Shown: positions 9,704-18,895 of the stretch, in pieces | How positions within the stretch are numbered: position 1 is the stretch's first letter | Layout of the letters: each line of letters opens with the position of its first letter | NCBI GenBank assembly: GCA_034111645.1 | Contig: JAWUWW010000050.1 | Coordinates: forward strand, 62,001-126,000 | Direction of reading: 5' to 3' | Length of the DNA stretch: 64,000 nt | Source of the DNA: CANLBN01 sp034111645 | GTDB taxonomy: Bacteria > Pseudomonadota > Gammaproteobacteria > Pseudomonadales > Cellvibrionaceae | Position numbers and translations under genes: made by a program | Notes under the pieces: model-generated | The model's input: only the letters and a program-made list of their open reading frames with translations | The model's database searches: none | Told to the model about the DNA's origin: nothing

Positions 9704-9715
9704 ATTGTCAACAAT
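9704..9715. promoter_or_regulatory. Probable GntR-family operator, copy 2
   Basis: ATTGTCAACAAT extends to a 14-base palindrome with its flanking T and A (9703-9716). Its centre is 73 bases from that of copy 1, close to seven helical turns, so two bound dimers would face the same side of the DNA. It lies 111 bases before the prpE start codon. Confidence 0.6.
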
Positions 9716-9826
9716 ATGTGTTTTAATGAGCTATGTTGTTTTAGCAGCTATAAACAAGCATAACAATTGAAGAAGCATAAGAACAAACATAAGAATTAAA
9801 ATAAATAGAAACTGAATAGGTGGTTT

Positions 9827-11725
9827 ATGTTAGGAAAATACAATGATACTTATCAGAAGTCTATCACCGATCCCGAGGCTTTTTGGGATGACGCAGCAAA
9901 AGATATCCGCTGGACTAAGCCTTTTGACAAGGTATTAGACGATTCGCGGCCACCTTTTTATCGTTGGTTTCGCGGCGGTGAATTAAATACTTGTTATAAC
10001 GCGGTCGATTATCATTGCGAGACTGGCCGCGGGGAACAATTAGCAATCATCTACGACAGTCCTGTTACCAATACAAAAAAAACACTGACATACAATGAAT
10101 TGAAGCATGCAGTCGCGCATTTGGCGGGAGCTCTTAAAGAGCAAGGTGTTGTGAAAGGTGATCGCGTTATTCTTTATATGCCTATGGTGCCTGAAGCGGT
10201 AATAGGAATGATGGCGTGTGCTCGCATTGGTGCAGTGCATTCAGTTGTATTTGGTGGTTTTGCGGCTAAAGAATTAGCGAGCCGAATCGATGATGCATCT
10301 CCTAAGGTTATTCTTTCTGCATCTTGTGGTATCGAGCCAGGCCGAATAATAGCTTATAAGCCGTTAATTGATGAGGCCATAGAGCTTGCTATTCATAAAC
10401 CATCGGCAACTATAATTTTACAGCGTGAGCAATTAACTGCCGATTTGATTGCGGGCAGAGATTTCGATTGGCAAGAGGCTGTAAGCAAAGCTGAGCCGGC
10501 TGATTGTGTAAGTGTTGCGGCAACCGATCCTCTGTATATTTTGTATACCTCAGGTACAACGGGTAAGCCTAAAGGAATCGTGCGCGATAACGGTGGCCAT
10601 GCTGTCGCTATAAAATGGTCGATGAAATACATCTATAACATAGAACCTGGTAAGGTTTACTGGGCTGCATCAGACGTTGGCTGGGTGGTTGGTCATAGTT
10701 ATATTTGTTATGGGCCTTTATTAAATGGTAATACAACCGTCATTTATGAGGGTAAGCCAGTAGGCACGCCAGACCCCGGAAGCTTCTGGAGAATCATCGA
10801 GGAATATAATGTCGAAATACTTTTCACTGCACCCACGGCTTTCAGAGCAATTCGAAAAGAAGATCCTAACGGAGAGTTCTTTAAGAAATATGACCTTTCA
10901 TCGCTTAGATCACTGTTTTTTGCCGGTGAGCGTTGCGATTCGAACACTCTCGAATGGGCCCAAGAACAGCTGGGTGTCCCTGTCATTGATCACTGGTGGC
11001 AAACCGAGACAGGTTGGGCGATTGCCTCTAATTGCCTAGGCATAGAATCTTTTCCAATTAAGTCAGGTTCGCCTACCAAGTCAGCACCCGGTTATGACGT
11101 CAGGATCCTTGATGATGACGGGTGCGAGGTAACGTCTGGCGACATAGGCTCGATTGCGATCAAATTACCGCTGCCACCAAGCTCGCTAGCGACTCTTTGG
11201 AATGCTGAAGATCGTTATCAAAGTGGTTATCTTGATCGCTATCCTGGATATTACCTAACAGGTGATGCCGGCATGAAAGATGAAGATGATTATCTTTGGA
11301 TTATGAGTCGTATCGATGATGTGATTAACATTGCTGGACATCGTTTTTCAACAGGTGCCATCGAAGAAGTTTTGTCGACACACCATTCAGTTGCAGAATG
11401 TGCTGTCTTTGGAGTTTCTGACAGCTTTAAAGGTGAGTTGGCTTTAGGGCTTGTTGTGTTGAAAGCAAATGAGGGTATTTCTTTAGAGGAGTTGCAGTCT
11501 GAACTCATCGCTATGGTACGTGAGCGAATTGGTGCAGTTGCCTCGTTTAAACTAGTCACTCAGGTTAAACGATTGCCTAAAACGCGCTCGGGCAAGATAT
11601 TACGGAAGACAATGCGCCAAATTGCAGATGGAGAGGAGTTTTCATTGCCCGCAACGATTGATGATCCTGCAATTTTGGATGAAATTTCACAGGCGCTACA
11701 AACGCTTGGCTATGCAAAGGCATAA
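9827..11725 (+). CDS. prpE: Propionate--CoA ligase (propionyl-CoA synthetase)
   Basis: PrpE activates propionate with ATP and CoA to propionyl-CoA, feeding the methylcitrate cycle encoded downstream. The 632-residue protein has the ANL-superfamily nucleotide motif YTSGTTGKPKGIV followed by RDNGGHAV, a PrpE-type sequence rather than an Acs one. It also has DHWWQTETGW, YYLTGDAG, the hinge region and GHRFSTGAIEE, and the C-terminal acetylatable lysine motif PKTRSGKILR. The start has AGGTGG upstream. The N-terminal ACAS_N domain (YNDTYQKSITDPEAFW) is complete. It is first in the prp cluster and lies directly downstream of the two palindromic operator candidates. Confidence 0.95.
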   Translation: MLGKYNDTYQKSITDPEAFWDDAAKDIRWTKPFDKVLDDSRPPFYRWFRGGELNTCYNAVDYHCETGRGEQLAIIYDSPVTNTKKTLTYNELKHAVAHLAGALKEQGVVKGDRVILYMPMVPEAVIGMMACARIGAVHSVVFGGFAAKELASRIDDASPKVILSASCGIEPGRIIAYKPLIDEAIELAIHKPSATIILQREQLTADLIAGRDFDWQEAVSKAEPADCVSVAATDPLYILYTSGTTGKPKGIVRDNGGHAVAIKWSMKYIYNIEPGKVYWAASDVGWVVGHSYICYGPLLNGNTTVIYEGKPVGTPDPGSFWRIIEEYNVEILFTAPTAFRAIRKEDPNGEFFKKYDLSSLRSLFFAGERCDSNTLEWAQEQLGVPVIDHWWQTETGWAIASNCLGIESFPIKSGSPTKSAPGYDVRILDDDGCEVTSGDIGSIAIKLPLPPSSLATLWNAEDRYQSGYLDRYPGYYLTGDAGMKDEDDYLWIMSRIDDVINIAGHRFSTGAIEEVLSTHHSVAECAVFGVSDSFKGELALGLVVLKANEGISLEELQSELIAMVRERIGAVASFKLVTQVKRLPKTRSGKILRKTMRQIADGEEFSLPATIDDPAILDEISQALQTLGYAKA

Positions 11726-11793
11726 GCAACTAGTGTAAGAAGTTATCTAGTCACTTATGTTGATACTAAAAACAGACTAAAAGATAAAGCACA

Positions 11794-12603
11794 ATGGAAG
11801 AAGTTAGACAAAGTCGTTCTAAAGGGTCGCTAGGTAGCGCTGCGTTTTCGGCGGGATTAATATCGTCAAAAAGCTTACAAGCTGATATTAACGGTACTTC
11901 TAATAGTATCTTTAATGTTGCTTCTAATGGCGCTATGACGATTGCTGAAAGTGTTTTTCGGCAAATTCGGCAGGCAATCGTGGAAGGGTCTATTGCTTCA
12001 GGAAGTAAAATAAGTGAGACCGAGTTAGCCAAAACCTATGGTGTTAGCCGCGGTCCATTACGCGAGGCAATTGGTCGCTTAGAGGCTTGTAGTCTGGTGG
12101 TTCGTAAACCCAATATCGGGGCGCGAGTTATGACAATGAGTAGCAATCAGCTACTCGATATTTATTATGTTCGCGAAGCGCTAGAGGGCATGGCTGCTCG
12201 ACTTGCGGCGAGCCATATGTCAGACGAAGAGATAGCCAAGCTACGCGAGCTATTAACTCAGCACGGGCAAGAGATAGAGCAGGAGCATGGTCAAGCTTAT
12301 TTTCAAAAGGAAGGCGACCTTGATTTTCATTATCGTATTATTACCGGCAGTAAAAACGATCGCTTAATCAATTTATTGTGCAATGACCTTTACTATCAAA
12401 TGCGCCTATATCGCTACCAATTTGGTATGCGCGGCCATCGAGTTCCTAAGGCGTATAGTGAGCATGAACACATTGTCGATGCGATTGCTAATCGTGATGG
12501 TGAAATGGCTGAGTGGCTTATGCGCTTGCATATCCGCTCTTCACGAAAAAATATCGAGCGTATGCTAAAAGATAAAGATTCAAATACAACTCTATACCCG
12601 TAA
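11794..12603 (+). CDS. GntR family (FCD/FadR-type) regulator of the prp genes
   Basis: The protein has an N-terminal winged-helix GntR domain (ETELAKTYGVSRGPLREAIGRLEAC) and a C-terminal helical FCD ligand-binding domain with metal-binding-type residues (YYVREALEGMAARLAA, then DLDFHYRIITGS and EHEHIVDAI). ATG 11794 adds about 47 weakly structured residues. ATG 11935 would give a standard-length protein of about 222 residues, and neither has a strong ribosome site. It sits between prpE and prpB, 15-27 bases from prpB, so it is very likely the local regulator. It probably senses a pathway intermediate such as methylcitrate and binds the palindromes near 9631 and 9704. Those functional statements are inference. 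Confidence 0.9.
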   Translation: MEEVRQSRSKGSLGSAAFSAGLISSKSLQADINGTSNSIFNVASNGAMTIAESVFRQIRQAIVEGSIASGSKISETELAKTYGVSRGPLREAIGRLEACSLVVRKPNIGARVMTMSSNQLLDIYYVREALEGMAARLAASHMSDEEIAKLRELLTQHGQEIEQEHGQAYFQKEGDLDFHYRIITGSKNDRLINLLCNDLYYQMRLYRYQFGMRGHRVPKAYSEHEHIVDAIANRDGEMAEWLMRLHIRSSRKNIERMLKDKDSNTTLYP

Positions 12604-12630
12604 ACATTTAACCTGAAAATGAGAGAAAAA

Positions 12631-13512
12631 ATGAACGTACAATCACCAGGAAAACGCTTCAGGCAAGCGCTTAAAGATGAATCCCCCCTTCAAGTAGTGG
12701 GTGCAATTAATGCTTATTCAGCAAAACTGGCTGAAGCGACAGGCTACAAGGCTCTCTATATTTCAGGTGGTGGAGTCGCAGCTTCATCCTGTGGAATCCC
12801 AGACCTTGGTATCACTTCTCTTGAGGACGTATTGATTGATTTGCGTCGCATTACTGACGTTTCACAGTTACCAGTATTAGTAGATATCGATACGGGTTGG
12901 GGTGGAGCCTTTAATATAGCTCGCACTGTTAAAGCAATGATAAAGGGCGGTGCGGCGGCAGTTCATATTGAAGATCAAGTTGCTCAAAAGCGCTGTGGTC
13001 ATCGGCCCAATAAAAGTATTGTTCCAGTTGCAGAAATGGTTGACCGCGTAAAGGCAGCAGTCGACGCTAAAACAGACCCAGATTTTGTCATAATGGCGCG
13101 AACAGACGCGCTCGCCGTTGAAGGTATGCAGTCTGCGATTGACCGTGCTTGTGCTTGTGTTGAAGCCGGAGCCGACATGATTTTTCCTGAAGCAATTACC
13201 GAACTTAGTCAATATCGAGAGTTTGTAGAGGCGGTTAAAGTGCCGGTACTTGCCAACATTACCGAGTTTGGTTCAACGCCATTGTTTACCACCGAAGAGC
13301 TTGCTAGCGCTGGTGTGAGTATGGCTTTATATCCATTGTCTGCGTTTCGTGCACAAAGCCGAGCAGCCTTAAATGTGTTCAAGTCGCTTCGCGATAACGG
13401 CACACAGAAAGATGTTATAGATATTATGCAGCCACGCATGGAGTTATACGATTATCTTGGTTATCACGAATATGAACAAAAGCTCGATAGCTTATTTGAC
13501 CACAAAAACTAA
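12631..13512 (+). CDS. prpB: 2-methylisocitrate lyase
   Basis: PrpB splits 2-methylisocitrate into pyruvate and succinate, the last step of the methylcitrate cycle. The 293-residue protein belongs to the isocitrate-lyase/PEP-mutase superfamily. It shows SPGKRFRQAL at the N-terminus, YISGGGVAASSCGIPDLG, the DIDTGWGG metal-binding region, IEDQVAQKRCGH with the catalytic Cys, and IMARTDALAVEG. An upstream ATG at 12619 adds four residues; I chose 12631 because GAGAG precedes it at suitable spacing and the protein then starts as family members do. Confidence 0.96.
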   Translation: MNVQSPGKRFRQALKDESPLQVVGAINAYSAKLAEATGYKALYISGGGVAASSCGIPDLGITSLEDVLIDLRRITDVSQLPVLVDIDTGWGGAFNIARTVKAMIKGGAAAVHIEDQVAQKRCGHRPNKSIVPVAEMVDRVKAAVDAKTDPDFVIMARTDALAVEGMQSAIDRACACVEAGADMIFPEAITELSQYREFVEAVKVPVLANITEFGSTPLFTTEELASAGVSMALYPLSAFRAQSRAALNVFKSLRDNGTQKDVIDIMQPRMELYDYLGYHEYEQKLDSLFDHKN

Positions 13513-13589
13513 TTTGCAAGAGCTGGGTATTAATAATTACATTAAACCGTTTATCTTTATGCGACATTTTGTAGAAAAGGAGCCACACT

Positions 13590-14750
13590 ATGACAGATTC
13601 TGCGCCAATTGATTTATCAAAGAAACCAAAAAAATCCGTAGCCTTATCGGGTACCGTTGCCGGCAATACAGCCATCTGTACCGTAGGCCGTACGGGTAAC
13701 GATCTTAGCTATCGTGGCTACGATATCCTCGATCTTGCGAAAGATTGTGAGTTTGAAGAAATAGCGTATTTATTGGTACATGAAAAGTTACCAAATGTAG
13801 CAGAATTAAAGGCTTACAAGATTAAGTTAAAGTCAATGCGAGGTATTCCAAGTGCAGTCAAGCAAGCACTTGAGGCAATTCCAGCGTCTGCACACCCAAT
13901 GGATGTGATGCGTAGTGGAGTTTCTATTTTGGGCACCTGCCTACCAGAAAAAGAAGATCATCCAATGAATGAAGCGCGCAATATTGCCGATCGCTTAATG
14001 GCGAGTTTAGGGTCAATGTTATTGTATTGGTATCATTTTTCCATCAATGGCAAGCGGATAGATGTAGAGACCGACGACGACTCTATTGGTGGTCACTTTT
14101 TACATTTACTGCATGGAAAAACACCTCAAGAATCTTGGGTAAAAGCAATGCATACCTCATTAGTTTTATATGCAGAGCATGAGTTTAATGCGTCTACATT
14201 CACTTCACGTGTCATTGCTGGCACTAATAGCGATATCTATTCTGCTATTACAGGTGCAATTGGAGCACTACGTGGCTCCAAGCATGGCGGCGCTAATGAA
14301 GTTGCCTATGATATTCAAAGCCGCTACAGCAATGCCGATGAAGCAGAAGCAGATATTCGCGAGCGTGTTGCTAATAAAGAAATTGTGATTGGTTTTGGTC
14401 ATCCGGTATATACCATCTCTGATCCTCGTAATAAGGTGATTAAGAAAATTGCCGAGGATTTATCTGCCGAAGCAAGCAATATGCGCTTGTATTCTGTTGC
14501 TGAACGCCTAGAGGCAGTGATGTGGGATGCGAAGAAGATGTTTCCAAATCTAGATTGGTTTAGTGCCGTTAGCTATAACATGATGGGTGTTCCCACAGCC
14601 ATGTTTACGCCTTTATTCGTAATCTCACGTGTCTCTGGCTGGGCCTCGCATATTATTGAGCAAAGAATTGATGGCAAGATTATACGCCCGAGTGCAAATT
14701 ATACCGGTCCTGATGATCAAGCCTTTGTGCCGCTTGATAAGCGCGATTAG
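13590..14750 (+). CDS. prpC: 2-methylcitrate synthase
   Basis: PrpC condenses propionyl-CoA with oxaloacetate. The 386-residue length and the start GTVAGNTAICTVGRTGNDLSYRGYDI match the methylcitrate synthase branch of the citrate synthase family. Catalytic regions seen are LYAEHEFNASTFTSRV (His), LRGSKHGGANEVA (His) and GFGHPVYTISDPR, with the conserved Asp further on. A clear AAAGGAG ribosome site precedes the ATG. It follows prpB after 77 bases. Confidence 0.96.
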   Translation: MTDSAPIDLSKKPKKSVALSGTVAGNTAICTVGRTGNDLSYRGYDILDLAKDCEFEEIAYLLVHEKLPNVAELKAYKIKLKSMRGIPSAVKQALEAIPASAHPMDVMRSGVSILGTCLPEKEDHPMNEARNIADRLMASLGSMLLYWYHFSINGKRIDVETDDDSIGGHFLHLLHGKTPQESWVKAMHTSLVLYAEHEFNASTFTSRVIAGTNSDIYSAITGAIGALRGSKHGGANEVAYDIQSRYSNADEAEADIRERVANKEIVIGFGHPVYTISDPRNKVIKKIAEDLSAEASNMRLYSVAERLEAVMWDAKKMFPNLDWFSAVSYNMMGVPTAMFTPLFVISRVSGWASHIIEQRIDGKIIRPSANYTGPDDQAFVPLDKRD

Positions 14751-14770
14751 TCTTTAAGAAGTTCGACGAT

Positions 14771-14797
14771 AGATATTGATCAGTTTGATCAATATCT
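14771..14797 (+). terminator. Perfect 12-bp hairpin between prpC and acnD
   Basis: Two perfect 12-base arms (14771-14782 and 14786-14797) flank a GTT loop, with each half ending TTGATCA at the loop side. The following bases (TATTTACT) are not a true T-run. It may therefore act as a partial terminator or as an mRNA-stabilising stem inside the operon. Confidence 0.5.
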
Positions 14798-14899
14798 TAT
14801 TTACTTGAAGAGCCACTGATTAAGTTTTAATTATTGTTAAAACATCTATAGTCGGGCACCTTAAGCAGAAACTCAAGAATACAAGAGATAGAGTTAATT

Positions 14900-17512
14900 A
14901 TGAACACTAACTACCGTAAACCTTTTCCCGATAATAGTGGTTTAGATTATTTCGATACCAGAGCAGCGATAGAGGACATAAAGCTCGGCAGTTATAAAAC
15001 ACTGCCTTATACCTCGCGCGTGCTTGCCGAACAGTTAGTGCGTCGTTGCAACCCTGAAGTATTAACGGATTCGCTTAAGCAGCTAATAGAGCGTAAGCAG
15101 GATCTAGATTTTCCTTGGTATCCTGCGCGTGTTGTCTGTCACGATATTTTGGGCCAAACAGCATTGGTTGATCTTGCCGGACTTCGCGATGCTATTGCAG
15201 ATCAGGGCGGGGATCCTTCTAAAGTGAATCCTGTGGTGCCAACTCAGCTTATTGTCGATCACTCGTTAGCGGTCGAAGCGGCGGGTTTTGATCCCGATGC
15301 CTTTGAAAAAAATAGAGTGATTGAAGATCGTCGTAATGAAGATCGCTTTCATTTTATTGAATGGACCAAAACAGCCTTTGAAAATGTTGATGTGATTCCA
15401 GCTGGTAATGGCATTATGCATCAGATCAACCTCGAGAAAATGTCGCCTGTTATTCAATCACGCGATGGTGTGGTATATCCAGATACCTGTGTGGGTACAG
15501 ATAGCCATACCCCGCACGTCGATGCTTTGGGCGTTATTGCGATTGGCGTTGGTGGACTTGAGGCAGAAACAGTTATGCTAGGTCGTCCATCAATGATGCG
15601 CCTACCTGATATTATTGGTGTTGAGTTAACCGGTAAGCGCCAAGAGGGTATTACTGCGACTGATATTGTTTTAGCTATTACTGAATTCTTACGCGCGCAA
15701 AAAGTGGTATCTGCATATTTAGAGTTTTTTGGCGAGGGAGCAAGCAGCCTGACGATTGGTGATCGCGCCACTATTTCAAATATGACGCCAGAATACGGTG
15801 CCTCGGCCGGTTTATTTTTTATCGATGAGCAAACTATCGATTATTTGAAATTAACGGGTCGCGAGCCTGCGCAGGTTGCATTGGTAGAGCAGTATGCCAA
15901 GCTAACGGGCTTATGGGCAGACGATCTTATAGATGCTGAATACGAGCGTGTTTTAACATTTGATTTATCCAGCGTTGGGCGTAATTTAGCCGGCCCTTCA
16001 AACCCACACAGACGTCTTGCCACTGCTGATCTTTTAGCGCGTGGTATTGCAGTCGACTTAGATAAAGCACTGGCAGATGAAGCCGCCGGTAAAATGCCCG
16101 ATGGTGCAGTTATCATTGCGGCTATTACGTCGTGTACCAATACCTCAAATCCGCGTAACGTTGTTGCTGCGGCGCTGGTGGCGCGTAATGCCAATAAGTT
16201 AGGTTTGCTGCGCAAGCCTTGGGTAAAAACATCCTTTGCACCGGGTTCCAAAGTAGCTGAGTTGTATTTGAAAGAATCAGGCCTACTGCCAGAGCTAGAA
16301 AAGTTAGGTTTTGGTATTGTGGGTTTTGCGTGTACTACCTGTAATGGTATGTCAGGCGCATTAGACCCTATTATTCAAAAAGAAGTCATCGAGCGCGATT
16401 TGTATGCCACAGCGGTATTATCGGGCAACCGTAATTTTGATGGTCGTATTCATCCCTATGCAAAACAAGCTTTTCTTGCGTCTCCGCCTTTAGTTGTAGC
16501 TTATGCAATTGCGGGTACGATGCGCTTTGATATTGAAAAAGATACCCTCGGCGTCGATCAAGAGGGTAATCCTATCACCCTAAAAGATATTTGGCCTACT
16601 GATGAAGAGATAGATACGATTGTTGCTAGTAGTGTAAAACCAGAACAGTTTAGGCAAATCTATATCCCAATGTTTGATTTAGACGCAGGCGAAAAAGCGG
16701 AAAGCCCGCTTTATGATTGGCGGCCAGAAAGCACGTATATTCGCCGTCCGCCTTATTGGGAGGGAGCATTAACAGGACAGTGTGCACTAAAAGATATGCG
16801 TCCCTTAGCAGTGCTTGGGGATAATATAACAACGGATCATTTATCGCCCTCTAATGCTATTTTGTTAGACAGCGCGGCAGGCGAGTATCTGCATAAAATG
16901 AAAGTGCCAGAAGAAGATTTCAATTCTTATGCGACTCATCGAGGTGATCATCTAACCGCCCAGCGCGCTACCTTTGCAAACCCTAAATTACTGAATGAAA
17001 TGTGCCTTGATGAAGCCGGTGAGATTACACAGGGTTCACTCGCTCGAATAGAGCCCGAGGGTAACGTTACCCGTATGTGGGAGGCGATTGAAACCTATAT
17101 GGAGCGTAAACAACCATTGATTATTATTGCGGGTGCAGATTATGGTCAAGGTTCTTCAAGGGATTGGGCGGCTAAAGGTGTGCGTCTAGCGGGTGTTGAG
17201 GCAATTGTTGCCGAAGGTTTTGAAAGAATCCATCGCACTAATCTTGTTGGTATGGGCGTATTACCCTTAGCCTTCAAACCCGGTGAAACTCGTAAAACCT
17301 ATGCAATTGATGGCACCGAAACTTTTGATGTGGTGGGCGAAATTACCCCACTTGCAGAGCTAAGCGTGATTATGACGCGCAAAAATGGCGAGGTAGTCAC
17401 TTTTGCTGTTAAATGTCGCTTAGATACGGCCGAGGAAGCTCATGTTTATGAGGCTGGTGGTGTACTTCAGCGTTTTGCTCAAGATTTTTTGGAGTCAACA
17501 GTTGCCAGCTAA
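14900..17512 (+). CDS. acnD: 2-methylcitrate dehydratase, Fe/S-dependent (AcnD)
   Basis: AcnD dehydrates 2-methylcitrate to 2-methylaconitate and, with PrpF, replaces the PrpD enzyme of enteric bacteria. The 870-residue aconitase-superfamily protein has the cluster ligands in AAITSCTNTSNP and GFACTTCNG, TCVGTDSHTPH near residue 200, and the swivel-domain motif GADYGQGSSRDWAAKG. The N-terminus DNSGLDYFDTRAAIEDI and the neighbouring prpB, prpC and prpF separate it from AcnA. The start ATG is preceded by a weak GAGATAGAG. Confidence 0.95.
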   Translation: MNTNYRKPFPDNSGLDYFDTRAAIEDIKLGSYKTLPYTSRVLAEQLVRRCNPEVLTDSLKQLIERKQDLDFPWYPARVVCHDILGQTALVDLAGLRDAIADQGGDPSKVNPVVPTQLIVDHSLAVEAAGFDPDAFEKNRVIEDRRNEDRFHFIEWTKTAFENVDVIPAGNGIMHQINLEKMSPVIQSRDGVVYPDTCVGTDSHTPHVDALGVIAIGVGGLEAETVMLGRPSMMRLPDIIGVELTGKRQEGITATDIVLAITEFLRAQKVVSAYLEFFGEGASSLTIGDRATISNMTPEYGASAGLFFIDEQTIDYLKLTGREPAQVALVEQYAKLTGLWADDLIDAEYERVLTFDLSSVGRNLAGPSNPHRRLATADLLARGIAVDLDKALADEAAGKMPDGAVIIAAITSCTNTSNPRNVVAAALVARNANKLGLLRKPWVKTSFAPGSKVAELYLKESGLLPELEKLGFGIVGFACTTCNGMSGALDPIIQKEVIERDLYATAVLSGNRNFDGRIHPYAKQAFLASPPLVVAYAIAGTMRFDIEKDTLGVDQEGNPITLKDIWPTDEEIDTIVASSVKPEQFRQIYIPMFDLDAGEKAESPLYDWRPESTYIRRPPYWEGALTGQCALKDMRPLAVLGDNITTDHLSPSNAILLDSAAGEYLHKMKVPEEDFNSYATHRGDHLTAQRATFANPKLLNEMCLDEAGEITQGSLARIEPEGNVTRMWEAIETYMERKQPLIIIAGADYGQGSSRDWAAKGVRLAGVEAIVAEGFERIHRTNLVGMGVLPLAFKPGETRKTYAIDGTETFDVVGEITPLAELSVIMTRKNGEVVTFAVKCRLDTAEEAHVYEAGGVLQRFAQDFLESTVAS

Positions 17513-17601
17513 ACAATGCTAGCTAAAAGTGCTTGCCAAAAAAGCTTGCCAACTAAAAACATCAAAGACTTAAAATTACCGTTCTTATTTAAGGAAGTAT
17601 T

Positions 17602-18801
17602 ATGAGCCATGCACCACAACTTAAAATTCCCGCAACTTATATGCGTGGTGGTACCAGTAAAGGCACTTTTTTTAAGCTTGATGACTTACCAGCGTCAGCA
17701 CAAATTCCGGGTGCCGCTCGCGATGCATTATTTCTGAGGGTTGTAGGTAGTCCCGATCCCTATGGTAAGCATACAGATGGTATGGGTGGTGCAACTTCAA
17801 GTACGAGTAAAGTGGTCATCGTCTCTAAAAGTGATAAGCCAGATCATGATGTCGATTATTTATTTGGCCAAGTTGCTATTGATAAAGCCTTTATAGATTG
17901 GAGCGGTAACTGTGGGAATCTCACCTCCGCAGTGGGTTCTTTTGCAGTATTTAGCGGTTTGGTCCCTAGTGATCTGGTCCCACAAAATGGCACAATTGCT
18001 GTACGCATTTGGCAGGCAAATATCAGTAAAACGATTATTGCACACGTGCCCATTACCAATGGTGAGGTTCAAGAAACCGGTGACTTTGAGTTAGACGGCG
18101 TTACTTTTCCATCTGCCGAGGTCAAGCTTGATTTTATGGATCCTGCTGCCGATATATTTCCTACGGGCAATGTGGTTGATCAATTAATATTACCCAACGA
18201 TAATAATTTAGGCAGGCTTGCTGGCATCTGCTTAACCGCGACAATGATAAATGCAGGCATCCCAACCATTTTTGTTAATGCTGAAGACATTGGCTACGAG
18301 GGCACTGAACTACAAAATGATATAAATAACGATGACGCAGCGTTAGCAATGTTTGAGGCACTGCGAGCCTATGGAGCAGTTCAGATGGGCCTTATTAATA
18401 ATATTACCGAAGCTGCGGGTAGGCAACATACTCCTAAAATTGCGTTTGTCTCTAAGCCAAAAAAATATATTGCCTCAAGTGGTAAAGTTATTAACGCGTC
18501 CGATACTGATGTACTAGTGCGAGCTTTATCGATGGGTAAATTACATCATGCGATGATGGGCACGGCTGCTGTTGCGATTGGTGTTGCTGCCGCTATTGAG
18601 GGTACCGTTGTTAATTTAGCTGCCGCTGGGGGTGATTGCCAAAGCGTCACCTTTGGGCATCCATCAGGCACCTTAACGGTTGGCGCAAGTGCTACTCGCG
18701 AAGGTAAAGATTGGTTAGTAACTAAAGCGACGATGAGCCGCAGTGCTCGCGTGCTAATGGAAGGTTGGGTTAGGGTGCCTTCTTCTCAAAGCATCACTTG
18801 A
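17602..18801 (+). CDS. prpF: 2-methylaconitate cis-trans isomerase
   Basis: PrpF isomerises the AcnD product so that it can be hydrated to 2-methylisocitrate. The 399 residues form the two-lobed diaminopimelate-epimerase-like fold. Seen are IPATYMRGGTSKGTFF at the start, SPDPYGKHTDGMGGATSSTSK and WSGNCGNLTSAVG, and a second lobe with the GKLHHAMMGTAAVA region. TAAGGAAG precedes the ATG with good spacing. It ends the prp cluster and is convergent to the GGDEF/EAL gene across 94 bases. Confidence 0.96.
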   Translation: MSHAPQLKIPATYMRGGTSKGTFFKLDDLPASAQIPGAARDALFLRVVGSPDPYGKHTDGMGGATSSTSKVVIVSKSDKPDHDVDYLFGQVAIDKAFIDWSGNCGNLTSAVGSFAVFSGLVPSDLVPQNGTIAVRIWQANISKTIIAHVPITNGEVQETGDFELDGVTFPSAEVKLDFMDPAADIFPTGNVVDQLILPNDNNLGRLAGICLTATMINAGIPTIFVNAEDIGYEGTELQNDINNDDAALAMFEALRAYGAVQMGLINNITEAAGRQHTPKIAFVSKPKKYIASSGKVINASDTDVLVRALSMGKLHHAMMGTAAVAIGVAAAIEGTVVNLAAAGGDCQSVTFGHPSGTLTVGASATREGKDWLVTKATMSRSARVLMEGWVRVPSSQSIT

Positions 18802-18895
18802 AAATATTTAGCAAATCGAATAAATATTTATAGAATAATTATTAATCTCCCTTATTATCTAAATGCTTGAACATTAAAAATATAAGCAACTAAAA

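Larger units (their letters stand above)
9142..9826. other. 685-base intergenic region between pilU-like gene and prpE
   Basis: No supported ORF is present. It holds the divergent start regions of the PilU-like gene and prpE, and two copies of one perfect palindrome (9631-9642 and 9704-9715). A weak GCTCT/AGAGC hairpin with a T-run lies near 9430-9465. Nothing recognisable remains of the missing pilU 5' end. Confidence 0.7.

Noticed and set aside
12619..12630. prpB starting at ATG 12619.
   Set aside because: No ribosome site precedes it; ATG 12631 has GAGAG upstream and gives the standard N-terminus.
15454..16251. Long antisense frames inside acnD.
   Set aside because: They mirror the coding strand of a well-recognised aconitase-family gene and lack family motifs.
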